From the NCBI RefSeq assembly GCF_023585685.1, contig NZ_CP097764.1, forward strand, positions 1 to 64,000: 64,000 bases of DNA, written 5' to 3'. The translations under genes were made by a program, and so were the position numbers. Shown piece after piece: positions 10,157 to 19,568 of this stretch. The notes under the pieces are model-generated. The model made no database searches and had not been told where the DNA came from. It saw nothing but the letters and a program-made list of their open reading frames with translations. Origin of the DNA: Blochmannia endosymbiont of Camponotus sp. C-003. Lineage in GTDB: Bacteria; Pseudomonadota; Gammaproteobacteria; Enterobacterales; Enterobacteriaceae. Every line of letters begins with the position of its first letter. Positions within the stretch are counted from its first letter, which is position 1.

Positions 10157-10989
10157 TGTTATTTTTTTCAGCTAAACGTACGTTACCTGGATTTGGAATG
10201 GCACTGGGCGGAAGTTTATTATTTGTTTGTTTGATTCTATTATTACCTTTGAGCGCGTTGATTATGCAATTATCTCAGATGAGTTTTTCTCAATATTGGG
10301 ATATAATTACAGATCCAGAATTATTAGTTTCTTATAAAATCACTTTATTATCTGCTGGGTCAGCGACATTATTTAATGCTATATTTGGAATGTTAGTATC
10401 ATGGGTAATAACTAGATATCAATTTCCTGGTCAGAAATTATTAGATGCATTAATAGATTTACCTTTTGCTTTACCTACCGCGGTGGCAGGACTAACTTTG
10501 GCAACATTGTTTTCAACATCAGGTTGGTACGGAATGTGGTTATACCGAGTTGGCATCACAGTATCGTATACGTGGATAGGAATATCCATTGCTATGATTT
10601 TTACAAGTATTCCATTTGTAGTACGGACTGTACAACCCGTTTTAGAAGAATTTACTATAGATTATGAAGAAGCAGCAGAAACTCTTGGAGCTGATCATTG
10701 GCAAATTTTTTGTAATGTAATTTTTCCGGAATTGGCACCAGCTTGGTTGTATGGTGTAGCGTTGTCTTTCATCCGAAGTTTAGGTGAATTTGGTGCAGTT
10801 ATCTTTATAGCTGGAAATGTTGCTTGGAAGAATGAAGTTATTTCTTTAATTATTTTTATTCGTTTACAGGAATTTGATTACCCGGCAGCCAGCGCTATTG
10901 CTTCTGTAATTTTAATTATTTCTTTATTGTTGTTGTGTTTTACTAGTATGTTTCAATTACGAATAAACCAGAGGTTTAAAGGATCTTGA
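10156..10989 (+). CDS. cysT: Sulfate/thiosulfate ABC transporter permease CysT (CysU)
   Basis: This is an inner-membrane subunit of the sulfate importer. The protein is 277 residues, as in E. coli. It has about six hydrophobic membrane segments and the cytoplasmic EAA loop that contacts the ATPase (EAAETLGADHWQIF with a downstream G and P). LIDLPFALPTAVAGL and SLGEFGAVIFIAGN are nearly identical to E. coli. The start ATG overlaps the cysP stop as TGATG, and its own stop overlaps cysW in the same way, so the three are translationally coupled. Confidence 0.96.
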   Translation: MLFFSAKRTLPGFGMALGGSLLFVCLILLLPLSALIMQLSQMSFSQYWDIITDPELLVSYKITLLSAGSATLFNAIFGMLVSWVITRYQFPGQKLLDALIDLPFALPTAVAGLTLATLFSTSGWYGMWLYRVGITVSYTWIGISIAMIFTSIPFVVRTVQPVLEEFTIDYEEAAETLGADHWQIFCNVIFPELAPAWLYGVALSFIRSLGEFGAVIFIAGNVAWKNEVISLIIFIRLQEFDYPAASAIASVILIISLLLLCFTSMFQLRINQRFKGS

Positions 10990-11852
10990 TGATAATAAGC
11001 ACGTTGAGTCATTACGTCAATAGACATTACAACAGTAATTATAACTGTAATATTAGGTGGAATCAATGGATTCTAATTAGTTTTACTTTGTTTATATCAA
11101 TGATGTTATTGTTAGTTCCTTTAATTGTAATTTTTGTATCTGCTTTTTCAGAAGGTCTAAAAACAGTAATCATAAATCTAACAAATCAAGATATGATACA
11201 TGCTGTTTTTTTGACAGTTATTGTAGCGCTATTTACGGTACCGATTAATGTATTTTTTGGTATATTAATGGCTTGGTTGATAACTCGTTTTCAATTTTAT
11301 GGAAGACAGTTGTTGTATATTTTTATAAATATACCCATTGCTGTTTCTCCAGTAATTGCTGGATTATTGTATTTATTGTTTTATTCAAATAATAATATAA
11401 TAGCAAATTGGCTTGATTTGAATAATATACAAATAATATTTACATGGGTAGGATTAGTATTAGTTACTATTTTTGTTACTTGTCCTTTTGTTGTACACGA
11501 GCTTGTTCCTATGATGATAAATCAAGGAAAACAGGAAGACGAGGCAGCGATACTTCTTGGAGCATCTGGTTGGATGATGTTTCGTTATGTTACTTTTCCG
11601 AATATTCGTTGGGCATTATTATATGGTGCTATTCTTACTAATGCTCGTGCTATTGGGGAATTTGGAGCGGTATCTATAGTATCAGGATTAATACGAGGTG
11701 AAACATATACTGTGTCGTTATATGTAGAATTATTATATCAAGATTATAATACTGTAGGTGCATTTGTTGCGGCGTCATTATTAGCTTGTATATCAATTTT
11801 TATGTTATTTATTAAACATTATTTACAAAGTCGTTTAAAACGTATTGATTAA
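10989..11852 (+). CDS. cysW: Sulfate/thiosulfate ABC transporter permease CysW
   Basis: This is the second membrane subunit of the sulfate importer, 287 residues (E. coli 291). Several hydrophobic segments are visible, and the EAA loop reads EDEAAILLGASGWMMF. The conserved NARAIGEFGAVSIVSG follows. The N-terminal 25 residues are asparagine- and tyrosine-rich and poorly conserved, as expected of a cytoplasmic tail under AT bias. The start ATG overlaps the cysT stop (TGATG). CysT and CysW together form the heterodimeric channel driven by CysA. Confidence 0.95.
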   Translation: MIISTLSHYVNRHYNSNYNCNIRWNQWILISFTLFISMMLLLVPLIVIFVSAFSEGLKTVIINLTNQDMIHAVFLTVIVALFTVPINVFFGILMAWLITRFQFYGRQLLYIFINIPIAVSPVIAGLLYLLFYSNNNIIANWLDLNNIQIIFTWVGLVLVTIFVTCPFVVHELVPMMINQGKQEDEAAILLGASGWMMFRYVTFPNIRWALLYGAILTNARAIGEFGAVSIVSGLIRGETYTVSLYVELLYQDYNTVGAFVAASLLACISIFMLFIKHYLQSRLKRID

Positions 11853-11874
11853 TATTATGATCAAAGGATAAGAA

Positions 11875-12942
11875 ATGAGTATTGAAATAGATGGAATTAC
11901 CAAATTTTTTGGTCATGATAAAATATTGACTAATGTTTCTTTGCATATTGAATCTGGAGAAATAATAGCGTTATTAGGACCATCCGGTTCTGGAAAAACA
12001 ACATTACTACGTATTATTGCTGGGTTAGAACATTATAATAGTGGTTGTGTGCGTTTTAGAGGTAAAGATGTCAGTCATCTTAGCGCTCGTGATCGTCATG
12101 TTGGTTTTGTTTTTCAAAATTATGCTTTATTTCGTCATATGACAGTATCAGATAATATTTCTTTTGGAATAAGAATGCTCCCACGTCATAAACGCCCAAG
12201 TGTTCATATAATTAATAAAAAAGTTACACAATTATTAAGAATGATTCAATTAGAATGTTTAGCAAATAGATATCCCACTCAACTTTCTGGAGGTCAAAAG
12301 CAACGTGTAGCTTTAGCTCGTTCTTTAGCAATTGAACCAGAAATTTTGTTATTAGATGAACCATTTGGTGCGTTAGATACACAAGTGAGAAAAGAATTGC
12401 GTCGTTGGCTTCGCAAGTTGCATAATGAATTTAAATTTACTAGTGTTTTTGTGACGCATGATCAAGAAGAAGCTATGGAAGTTGCTAATAGGATAGTAGT
12501 CATGAATCGAGGAGTTATTGAGCAGATAGGTACACCTACAGACATTTGGTGTGTTCCGGCTACTCGTTTTGTTTTAGAGTTTATAAGCGAAGTTAATTGT
12601 TTACAGGGGGTAGTGTGTGGATCAGAGTTATTTATTGGATCTTATCATTGGTCTTTACCGTATATTCCGGATTTACAAGGAAAAGTAGAGTTATTTTTTC
12701 GTCCATGGGAAATGGATATAAGTAAAGAAAATAATGTGCTTTATCCGTTACCAGCTAAGATTGTTAATGTTAGTTTGCATGGTTATTATTGGCAATTGAG
12801 TGTGGAGCCTTTAGGGTGGCATCAAGATTTATTGACTATAATTTTAGGGATTAAAGATATTTTTGGTGTTCCAGAGTGTGGTTCACATTGTTATTTAAGT
12901 GGTCGTAATGCACGATTATATTCAGGAGAGATAGTATTATAA
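11875..12942 (+). CDS. cysA: Sulfate/thiosulfate ABC transporter ATP-binding protein
   Basis: CysA powers sulfate import by ATP hydrolysis at the cytoplasmic face of CysTW. The Walker A motif GPSGSGKTT is at residues 35-43. The Q-loop region (VFQNYALF), ABC signature LSGGQKQR, Walker B LLLDEPF, D-loop (GALD) and switch histidine in VFVTHD follow in order. The protein is 355 residues against 365 in E. coli. Its C-terminal regulatory domain is present but diverged, including FRPWEMD. AAGGATAAGA upstream of the ATG is a plausible ribosome binding site. In E. coli cysM follows, but here the operon ends at cysA, so O-acetylserine sulfhydrylation depends on CysK alone. Confidence 0.96.
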   Translation: MSIEIDGITKFFGHDKILTNVSLHIESGEIIALLGPSGSGKTTLLRIIAGLEHYNSGCVRFRGKDVSHLSARDRHVGFVFQNYALFRHMTVSDNISFGIRMLPRHKRPSVHIINKKVTQLLRMIQLECLANRYPTQLSGGQKQRVALARSLAIEPEILLLDEPFGALDTQVRKELRRWLRKLHNEFKFTSVFVTHDQEEAMEVANRIVVMNRGVIEQIGTPTDIWCVPATRFVLEFISEVNCLQGVVCGSELFIGSYHWSLPYIPDLQGKVELFFRPWEMDISKENNVLYPLPAKIVNVSLHGYYWQLSVEPLGWHQDLLTIILGIKDIFGVPECGSHCYLSGRNARLYSGEIVL

Positions 12943-13398
12943 ATAATGTTTTTTGAGATTCTGTAATTGCACGTGGTAGCGGTAGTATTGTTTTAAAATG
13001 TATGGTGTATATTATATAGATTATAGTGTGTTTAGGTGGATAATGTAAAATAATTGATAGTTTTCATGTTTAGTTGTTTTGGTGTGCAAAGTTATCTTTT
13101 TATTTATTAATTTTATAGTTTTAAGATGGTTGATTAATTAGATTAAAAAAGATGTTATAAAAAAATATATAGAATAATTAATATACATATATTAATTATT
13201 CTATATATCACATAGATGATTATATCCATATACTATATTGGTTATTTTATTTGATACATACAATATATGTGTAAATATCAGGTTTAATTTTTTATAATAA
13301 ACTATTATATGATGGTTTATTTATAAAATTAAAAGAAATTTTTTTGTTACAAATCATATGGTTATATAAATATGATAATGTTTTAATCAAAAATAGTT
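12943..13398. other. Convergent spacer where cysM, pdxK and crr would lie
   Basis: In E. coli the interval between cysA and ptsI holds cysM, pdxK and crr. Here about 450 bp remain with no open frame I can relate to them. A 20-bp perfect hairpin at 13165-13208 is the only feature, and it probably terminates transcription from both sides. The loss of crr next to ptsHI is notable because EIIA(Glc) is the usual phosphate acceptor of HPr for glucose; it could be elsewhere in the genome. Confidence 0.6.
13165..13208. terminator. Perfect 20-bp hairpin between convergent cysA and ptsI
   Basis: Arms 13165-13184 and 13189-13208 are exact complements around a 4-nt loop (ACAT). The hairpin is made almost only of A and T. 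It lies 220 nt after cysA and 190 nt after the end of ptsI, so a bidirectional terminator is the simplest reading. No long T-tract follows on either strand. Confidence 0.6.
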
Positions 13399-15132
13399 TT
13401 ATAATTTTTGTGTATTATTTGATACACGTGTATGCATAAGTAAATGCATTAATGATTCTGTGGTTGAATAATTTAATGCTTTTTGTGCTATTTTTTTTGC
13501 ATCATGATAATATGAATTTCGAATTATATTTTTTATCTGTGGAATAGATATGGAGCTCATGCTAAATTCATCTAACCCCATTCCTAGTAATAACAGAGTA
13601 GTACGTTCATCTCCTGCCATTTCTCCGCACATAGCTGTCCATTTCCCTACAGCATGTGAAGCTTCGATTACTTTTTTAATTAATATTAAAATAGACGGAG
13701 ATATGGGGTTATATAGATGAGATATTAATTTGTTGCCGCGATCCACTGCAAGAGTATATTGAGTTAAATCGTTAGTGCCGATGCTGAAAAAATCTACTTC
13801 TTTAGCTAAGTGATGAGCGATAATCGCAGAAGCAGGAGTTTCTATCATGACTCCTACTTTAATATTTTCGTCAAATTTTTTCCCTTCTTTTCGAAGTTGT
13901 GTTTTTAAAAAATTTAATTCTGTATTTAAAGTTTTTACTTCTTCTACTGAAATAATCATGGGATACATGATTCGCAATTTACCAAAAAAAGAAGCTCTCA
14001 AGATAGCACGTAATTGAGTATGTAGTATATCTTTTCTGTCCAACATAATGCGAATAGCGCGCCATCCAAGAAATGGATTTTCTTCGATTGGAAGATGCAT
14101 GTAAGGTAAATTTTTATCACCTCCAATATCCATAACACGTATGACTATAGCTTCGTTAATCATTGATTCAGCTGCATGTTTATAGGCTTTAAATTGTTCC
14201 TCTTCTGTGGGCAATGAATTGCGATTCATAAATAAAAATTCAGTTCTATATAATCCTATACCTTCAGCTCCATTTTCTTTAGCTCTAACTATATCGTGTA
14301 TTGTACCGATATTAGCGCATATTCGTACTTGATGTCTGTCGAGAGTAATAGCTGGGAGATTTTTTAATTTGGTTAGTTCATGTTTTTCAGTAATATATTT
14401 TTTTTGTAATATATTTATATTTTTAATGATGTTTGGGGTTGGATTGATATAAATTTTGTTATTTAAGGCATCGAGTATTACAAAGTCCCCATTGGAAACT
14501 CTTTTTGTAATTATACCGGTTCCTACGATGGCTGGTAATTCTAAAGAACGTGCCATAATGGAGGTGTGTGAAGTTTTTCCACCAGCATCAGTAATAAATC
14601 CTAAAACTTTTTTTAAATTTAATTGAGCAGTTTCTGATGGGCTCAAATCTACCGCAATAATGATTACTTCTTCAGTAATAGCATTTAAGTCAATAATTGG
14701 AATTCCTAGAATATTTTTTAATAAACGATTTCCAATATCTCGTACATCAGTAGCACGTTCTTTTAAATATTCATCTTCTAATTGTTCTAAAGCTTTTGCT
14801 TGGGTTTCGATTACTGAATGTACGGCGGCATCAGCGCTGAATAATTCTTCTTTAATAAGAGTAATAATATCTTGTTCGAGCTCTTCATCTTCTAGTAAGA
14901 TAATATGACCTTCAAATATAGCTTCTTTTTTAGAGTCTAATTGTTTTTTTACTTTGTTTTTAATTTCTTTTAATTGCCTGGAAGTTTCAGCACGTCCTGA
15001 AAGAAATCGATTGATTTCTTGTTCAATGGTTCCAATATTGATTTTTTCTAAATTAATGAGGATTTTTTTTTCTTGTAATAGCAACGCTTTTCCGAAGGCG
15101 ATGCCAGGTGATACTGAGATTCCTGAAATCAT
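13399..15132 (-). CDS. ptsI: Phosphoenolpyruvate-protein phosphotransferase, Enzyme I of the PTS
   Basis: Enzyme I takes phosphate from phosphoenolpyruvate and passes it to HPr, the first step of sugar import by the phosphotransferase system. The protein has 577 residues (E. coli 575). The phosphorylated His189 lies in [16 protein letters not shown]. The C-terminal PEP-binding barrel has [12 protein letters not shown], the [13 protein letters not shown] segment, [15 protein letters not shown], and the active-site cysteine in [10 protein letters not shown]. It is read after ptsH on the same strand with a 64-nt gap, the order of the E. coli operon, but crr is missing downstream. The EII permeases it serves are not in this window. 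Confidence 0.97.
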   Translation of the reverse strand: MISGISVSPGIAFGKALLLQEKKILINLEKINIGTIEQEINRFLSGRAETSRQLKEIKNKVKKQLDSKKEAIFEGHIILLEDEELEQDIITLIKEELFSADAAVHSVIETQAKALEQLEDEYLKERATDVRDIGNRLLKNILGIPIIDLNAITEEVIIIAVDLSPSETAQLNLKKVLGFITDAGGKTSHTSIMARSLELPAIVGTGIITKRVSNGDFVILDALNNKIYINPTPNIIKNINILQKKYITEKHELTKLKNLPAITLDRHQVRICANIGTIHDIVRAKENGAEGIGLYRTEFLFMNRNSLPTEEEQFKAYKHAAESMINEAIVIRVMDIGGDKNLPYMHLPIEENPFLGWRAIRIMLDRKDILHTQLRAILRASFFGKLRIMYPMIISVEEVKTLNTELNFLKTQLRKEGKKFDENIKVGVMIETPASAIIAHHLAKEVDFFSIGTNDLTQYTLAVDRGNKLISHLYNPISPSILILIKKVIEASHAVGKWTAMCGEMAGDERTTLLLLGMGLDEFSMSSISIPQIKNIIRNSYYHDAKKIAQKALNYSTTESLMHLLMHTRVSNNTQKL

Positions 15133-15196
15133 AATTCTACCTTCATTAGAGTTATAAATAATGTATTATACGAATATTAATTTGATTATATTGTAT

Positions 15197-15454
15197 TTAT
15201 TTAAGCTCAGTAATAAACTTGATTAAATGTTGCACTGCTTTTTCTGCATCTGTACCATCGGCAGAAATGATAACTGTGGAGCCTTTGCTTAAACCGAGTG
15301 TTTGTAGTTTAAACAAACTTTTAGCACTTGCTTTTTTTCCGTTAGAGATTACTGTAATTTCAGAATTAAATTTTTTTGCTGCTTTTACAAATTGAGTAGC
15401 TGGACGGGTATGTAAACCATTAGAAGCAGTGATTATAGTTTCTTTTTGATACAT
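15197..15454 (-). CDS. ptsH: Phosphocarrier protein HPr
   Basis: HPr carries phosphate from Enzyme I to the sugar-specific EII components. From ATG 15454 it has 85 residues, exactly the E. coli length, and the sequence is very close. The active-site His15 lies in NGLHTRPA, and the Ser46 region is [11 protein letters not shown]. An upstream in-frame ATG at 15475 would add seven residues absent from the family, and GGAGATAAAA directly before 15454 is a good ribosome binding site. It is the first gene of the ptsHI pair. Confidence 0.96.
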   Translation of the reverse strand: MYQKETIITASNGLHTRPATQFVKAAKKFNSEITVISNGKKASAKSLFKLQTLGLSKGSTVIISADGTDAEKAVQHLIKFITELK

Positions 15455-15835
15455 TTTTATCTCCATTTGATTCAATGATACGATGAGAATAATATTTCTC
15501 TGTAAATTTAATACAAATTAAACATTATTATTCATGAACATAAATGAATAAAATTGTTTGTGCATATAAATAATGTACTAATTTTTGTTTATTTTTATCT
15601 ATATCACATTTAAAATAGAATATGTACTCAAAGATATTTTTCATTTGGATTACCTATTTTAATGTCTTAAAAAGATAGTATTCTATTTACATAATGTAAT
15701 GAATTCAATATTTTTATAAATTCTGCAATAAATAAAATACATAAATTGTTTTTATCTATATAGAAATAAATAATAGAAAACACCTTATATGAATGTTTTC
15801 TATTTTTTTGAGTATCAATATAAAAATTTATTTTT
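15455..15835. other. Spacer between cysK and ptsH with one hairpin
   Basis: Both neighbouring genes read leftward. The spacer should hold the ptsHI promoter near 15500-15600, but no -35/-10 pair is convincing against the AT background. The terminator-like hairpin at 15772-15804 next to cysK is the only clear structure. No coding sequence is seen. Confidence 0.5.
15772..15804 (-). terminator. Hairpin terminator after cysK
   Basis: Arms 15772-15782 and 15794-15804 (11 bp, perfect) flank an 11-nt loop. The hairpin starts 32 nt beyond the cysK stop. On the minus strand it is followed by a T-rich stretch (TATTTATTT). On the plus strand it is followed by seven T, so it could stop transcription in either direction. 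Confidence 0.65.
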
Positions 15836-16783
15836 TTATAACTTTGAAAATAATACGGTACTTAAATATCGTTCACCAGATGATGGAAGTATAACTACTA
15901 TATTTTTAGTAGCATAGGACTTATTTTTTTGTAATTGTATCGCTGCTGCTAATGCGGCTCCTGAAGAAATTCCAGCTAAAATTCCTTCTTTTTCCATTAA
16001 ATGCTTAGCGTAGCTAATAGCTGCATCTATGTTTACTGTTTCTACATGATCAATTAAAGTTAAGTCGAGATTTTTTGGGATAAAACCAGCACCAATACCT
16101 TGAATTTTGTGTGGCGCTGGTTTTATATTTTGACCAGATAATGTTTGGGTAATGATTGGAGAGTCTTCTGGTTCTACTGCTACAATAATAATTTTTTTAT
16201 TTTTTTGTGTACGTTTTAAAAATCGTCCAACTCCGGTGATAGTACCTCCTGTACCAACTCCGGCTACAAATACATCTATTTGTCCATCCGAGTCATTCCA
16301 AATTTCAGGTCCTGTGGTTTTTTCATGAATTTCTGGATTTGCAGGATTGCTAAATTGTTGTAATAATACATAATGTTTAGGATCAGAAGAAACGATCTCT
16401 TTTGCTTTAGCAATAGCTCCTTTCATTCCATCATGTCCTCTTGTCAATATAATTTCAGCTCCTAAAGCTTTTATTAATTTAATACGTTCAATGCTCATGG
16501 TATCCGGCATGGTCAAAGTTAATTTATAATTTCGTGCAGCTGCTACGTAGGCTAGAGCAATTCCAGTGTTACCACTTGTTGCTTCTATAAGTCTCGTATC
16601 CAATTTTAATAAATTTCTTTTTTCTGCATCCCAAATCATATTAGCGCCAATACGACATTTAACACTAAAGCTAGGATTTCTAGATTCAATTTTAACCGCA
16701 ATATAACCATTTCCAATATTATTAAGACGAACTAATGGAGTATGACCAATAGTATAAGAGTTATCTTGGTAGATTTTATACAT
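15836..16783 (-). CDS. cysK: Cysteine synthase A (O-acetylserine sulfhydrylase)
   Basis: CysK makes cysteine from O-acetylserine and sulfide, the last step of sulfate assimilation. The PLP-binding Lys42 lies in [13 protein letters not shown]. The asparagine loop TSGNTGIA and the phosphate-binding GVGTGGT are conserved, as is [10 protein letters not shown] near the end. The protein has 315 residues and stops at LFSKL, about eight residues short of the E. coli C-terminus (323). With cysM absent it is probably the only sulfhydrylase. It pairs functionally with the sulfate importer next door. In E. coli it precedes ptsHI in the same direction, and that order is kept. Confidence 0.97.
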   Translation of the reverse strand: MYKIYQDNSYTIGHTPLVRLNNIGNGYIAVKIESRNPSFSVKCRIGANMIWDAEKRNLLKLDTRLIEATSGNTGIALAYVAAARNYKLTLTMPDTMSIERIKLIKALGAEIILTRGHDGMKGAIAKAKEIVSSDPKHYVLLQQFSNPANPEIHEKTTGPEIWNDSDGQIDVFVAGVGTGGTITGVGRFLKRTQKNKKIIIVAVEPEDSPIITQTLSGQNIKPAPHKIQGIGAGFIPKNLDLTLIDHVETVNIDAAISYAKHLMEKEGILAGISSGAALAAAIQLQKNKSYATKNIVVILPSSGERYLSTVLFSKL

Positions 16784-17142
16784 ACCTAATATTCCTTAAA
16801 TGTTATTTAATATTACATAGAGTGTTTATATAGAAAATTTTTTCAAATATAGTTTGGATTAAAAATAAAAATATAGTTTTTTATTCTCATATAAATATTA
16901 GATTAAAATTAATTATTATGCATCAATTATAAACGGATAATTGATTATCATTTTTTTCGATATAAATAATTCATAAAAATTAATTTGATATTTAATTGAT
17001 AATTAAATAGAAATTACATTAATCAATTGTATATTTGCAAGTATTTGTGTCGTAAAATATCAAATCATGTGTAAATGCAAGATAATCATTTTTAAGTATT
17101 AAATTAGTTATTGGAACCCAATATAATTAGGATGTTTATCTT
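16784..17142. other. Divergent spacer where cysZ and zipA would lie
   Basis: E. coli has cysZ and zipA between cysK and ligA. Only about 360 bp of AT-rich DNA remain and I see no trace of either. Promoters for cysK (leftward) and ligA (rightward) must lie here. Loss of zipA removes one of the two usual membrane anchors of FtsZ at this locus. Confidence 0.55.
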
Positions 17143-18933
17143 ATGAAATTTGTTAAAAAAAAAATACAAAACTTAAGAAAAAAATTACGTCATTGGGAAT
17201 ATGTATATTATACAAAAAATGAATCTGTAGTATCTGATGCAACGTATGATGCGATGTTATCAAAATTAAATCAGTTAGAACAAATGTATCCGAATTTAAT
17301 GACAGAAAATTCTCCGACCCAACGTGTAGGAGGTATATCTCAATATAATTTTAAAAAAATACATCATAAGGTACCAATGTTATCTTTAAATAGTATCGTT
17401 GAATCACTTCAATTGTTATCATTCGATAAACGAATAAAGATAAAACTTCATGATAATCATATGATGTTATATTGTTGTGAATTAAAAATAGATGGGGTGG
17501 CAGTTAGTTTATTGTATAAAAATGGGAAATTAGTTTACGCAGCAACTCGAGGTGATGGTAAAATTGGAGAGGATGTTACCAAGAACATATGTACTATTCG
17601 TTCAGTACCTATTCATTTACAAATTGATGTTAATAACAAATATGGTACGTTACCATATTTGTTAGAAATTAGAGGAGAAGTATTTATATCTAAATTATGT
17701 TTTTTAAAATTGAATAAAATAACGATACAGCAAGGTGATAAACCTTTTTCTAACGCGAGAAATGCTGCTTCTGGTTCGTTACGTCAGCTAGATCCTGGTG
17801 TTACAGCTACACGTCCGTTGAGTTTTTATTGTCATGGTATTAGTAATTATGCTGGAGAAGAGGCATTACCAGATAGTCATTGGGAACGATTAAAATTATG
17901 TAAAAATTGGGGTTTACCAATTAGTAATTGTGTTCGTTTAATCAGAGGAGCTAATAAAGTATTAGAATATTATTCTTATATAAAAACAATACGATCCAAT
18001 TTGGAATTTAATATTGATGGAATAGTTATTAAAGTGAATAGTTGTGCATATCAAAGTAAATTAGGTTGTGGATCAAAAGCACCTAATTGGGCTATTGCTT
18101 ATAAATTTCCTTCGGAAATAAGTTCTACTAAAGTAGAGAATGTAATTTTCCAAGTTGGACGAACGGGTATTATTACTCCAATAGCTTGTTTAGAACCTAT
18201 TGTAATTTCTGATGTTGTAATCAAAAAAGTAAACATGCATAACATGAATGAAGTTAAGCGACTTGGATTAATGATTGGTGATACAGTGCGTGTACAAAGA
18301 TCTGGTGACGTGATTCCTAAAATTGTAGGAGTAGTTTTTTCAGAACGCACTGATCATGTAAAAACTATAGAGTTACCGCGATTTTGTCCGGTATGCGGGT
18401 CTCGTATTAAAACATGGCGCAATCAATCAGTTTTGCGCTGTACGGCTGGATTAGCGTGTCTTGCTCAAAGAAAGGCAGCACTTGAACATTTTGTTTCTAG
18501 AAAAGCAATGAACATTTACGGAATGGGAAATAAAATTATTGATCAATTAGTGAACCAGGGTTTAATATTTACTTCATCTGATCTTTTTCGTTTAAATAAA
18601 AATAAGTTACTTTGTCTAGATGGATTTAGTTTGGAAAACATTGAACGTTTATTAAGGTCTATCGAGGATTCTAAAAAAATTACTTTGGCTCGTTTTATAT
18701 ATGCATTGGGTATTTATGGTGTAGGTGAAACAGTAGCTAATAATTTAGCTGTTGTGTATCAAACCATAGGAAATTTAGTTGCGGCTGATTTACAATCATT
18801 ATCACATTTAAAATATATAGGGCCAATTGTAGCGAATAACATATATCATTTTTTTAGAAATCCAGATAACTTAAAAAATGTTCAAGATTTAATTGATCCT
18901 TCTATTGGTATTCAGTTAAATACTATCGTATGA
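17143..18933 (+). CDS. ligA: NAD-dependent DNA ligase lacking the BRCT domain
   Basis: LigA seals nicks in replication and repair using NAD. The protein has 596 residues, E. coli 671. The N-terminal NAD-binding domain Ia with SDATYD is present. The adenylated Lys115 lies in CELKIDGVA, followed by the rest of the nucleotidyltransferase domain (RGDGKIGEDVT, IRGEVF, NIDGIVIKV) and the OB fold. The zinc finger cysteines are 415, 418, 433 and 439, followed by the helix-hairpin-helix domain. The sequence then stops at QLNTIV, where the BRCT domain of about 75 residues should begin. The catalytic core is complete. The start is at ATG 17143, and a run of ten A (17155-17164) lies in the fourth to seventh codons. 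Confidence 0.95.
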   Translation: MKFVKKKIQNLRKKLRHWEYVYYTKNESVVSDATYDAMLSKLNQLEQMYPNLMTENSPTQRVGGISQYNFKKIHHKVPMLSLNSIVESLQLLSFDKRIKIKLHDNHMMLYCCELKIDGVAVSLLYKNGKLVYAATRGDGKIGEDVTKNICTIRSVPIHLQIDVNNKYGTLPYLLEIRGEVFISKLCFLKLNKITIQQGDKPFSNARNAASGSLRQLDPGVTATRPLSFYCHGISNYAGEEALPDSHWERLKLCKNWGLPISNCVRLIRGANKVLEYYSYIKTIRSNLEFNIDGIVIKVNSCAYQSKLGCGSKAPNWAIAYKFPSEISSTKVENVIFQVGRTGIITPIACLEPIVISDVVIKKVNMHNMNEVKRLGLMIGDTVRVQRSGDVIPKIVGVVFSERTDHVKTIELPRFCPVCGSRIKTWRNQSVLRCTAGLACLAQRKAALEHFVSRKAMNIYGMGNKIIDQLVNQGLIFTSSDLFRLNKNKLLCLDGFSLENIERLLRSIEDSKKITLARFIYALGIYGVGETVANNLAVVYQTIGNLVAADLQSLSHLKYIGPIVANNIYHFFRNPDNLKNVQDLIDPSIGIQLNTIV

Positions 18934-19226
18934 TAATGAAAATTTAAAAGATTAACAGAATCATAGGTATGATGTAAAATTAGAATTTTGTGTCTTATAC
19001 AATATTTATAGATATATAGAAAGGAACTTACATGCAAATTGGGGTGGTGAATAACGTAACCGGTTTAATAAATAGAGTTTTATTCGTTTGAATTCAATTG
19101 TAAAATGAATGGATATATTTTTTAATTCGGTGTGTTGGTTTAATTAAGTTTGATGGGCATTGATATGATTATTTGAAACAATCACAAATTGTCATCAGGG
19201 GTGAAAATAGATACATAAATACAATT
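18934..19226. other. Spacer after ligA
   Basis: This 293-bp stretch may hold the eroded BRCT part of ligA, but I cannot recognise it in any frame. A 19-codon open frame starts at ATG 19032 after an AGGAA motif and has no recognisable product. No clear ligA terminator is visible. Confidence 0.4.
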
Positions 19227-19299
19227 TGGGTCGTGCAGGAGTCGAACCTGCGACCAATTGATTAAAAGTCAACTGCTCTACCTTCTGAGCTAACGACCC
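19227..19299 (-). tRNA. tRNA-Lys (anticodon TTT)
   Basis: The complement reads GGGTCGTTAGCTCAG and continues to the anticodon in GACTTTTAATC, then the T arm GGTTCGACTCC. It is nearly identical to E. coli tRNA-Lys. The molecule is 73 nt with discriminator A. The next bases are not CCA, so the tail must be added enzymatically. It lies beside tRNA-Val and gltX, as lysV and the valUXY genes do in E. coli, although only one Val gene remains. Confidence 0.97.
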
Positions 19300-19327
19300 T
19301 AAAATAAAAATTATAATGACTATAAAA

Positions 19328-19402
19328 TAGGTGATGGCGGGTTCGAACCGCCGACCCTCTCCTTGTAAGGGAGATGCTCTACCAAACCTGAGCTAATCAC
19401 CT
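19328..19402 (-). tRNA. tRNA-Val (anticodon TAC)
   Basis: The complement has the anticodon in CCCTTACAAGG and the T arm GCGGTTCGAACCCGC. The acceptor stem AGGTGAT pairs with ATCACCT, so its first pair is A-T instead of the G-C of E. coli tRNA-Val. The D loop is about two bases longer than in E. coli. The discriminator is A, and CCA is not encoded. This TAC gene probably reads most valine codons. Confidence 0.95.
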
Positions 19403-19568
19403 CGTCTGTTGAATTGAATTATATGGATTCATTGGTACGAGTCAATGGGTTTTTATAAAAATAGAGATTTTTGATTGTATTTTATTGACTTAACATCAAA
19501 TTATATTTTGTTTTGACTTAAATGAGTAAATTATATGATTACCTATATTCATCAGGTACTTAATTTGT

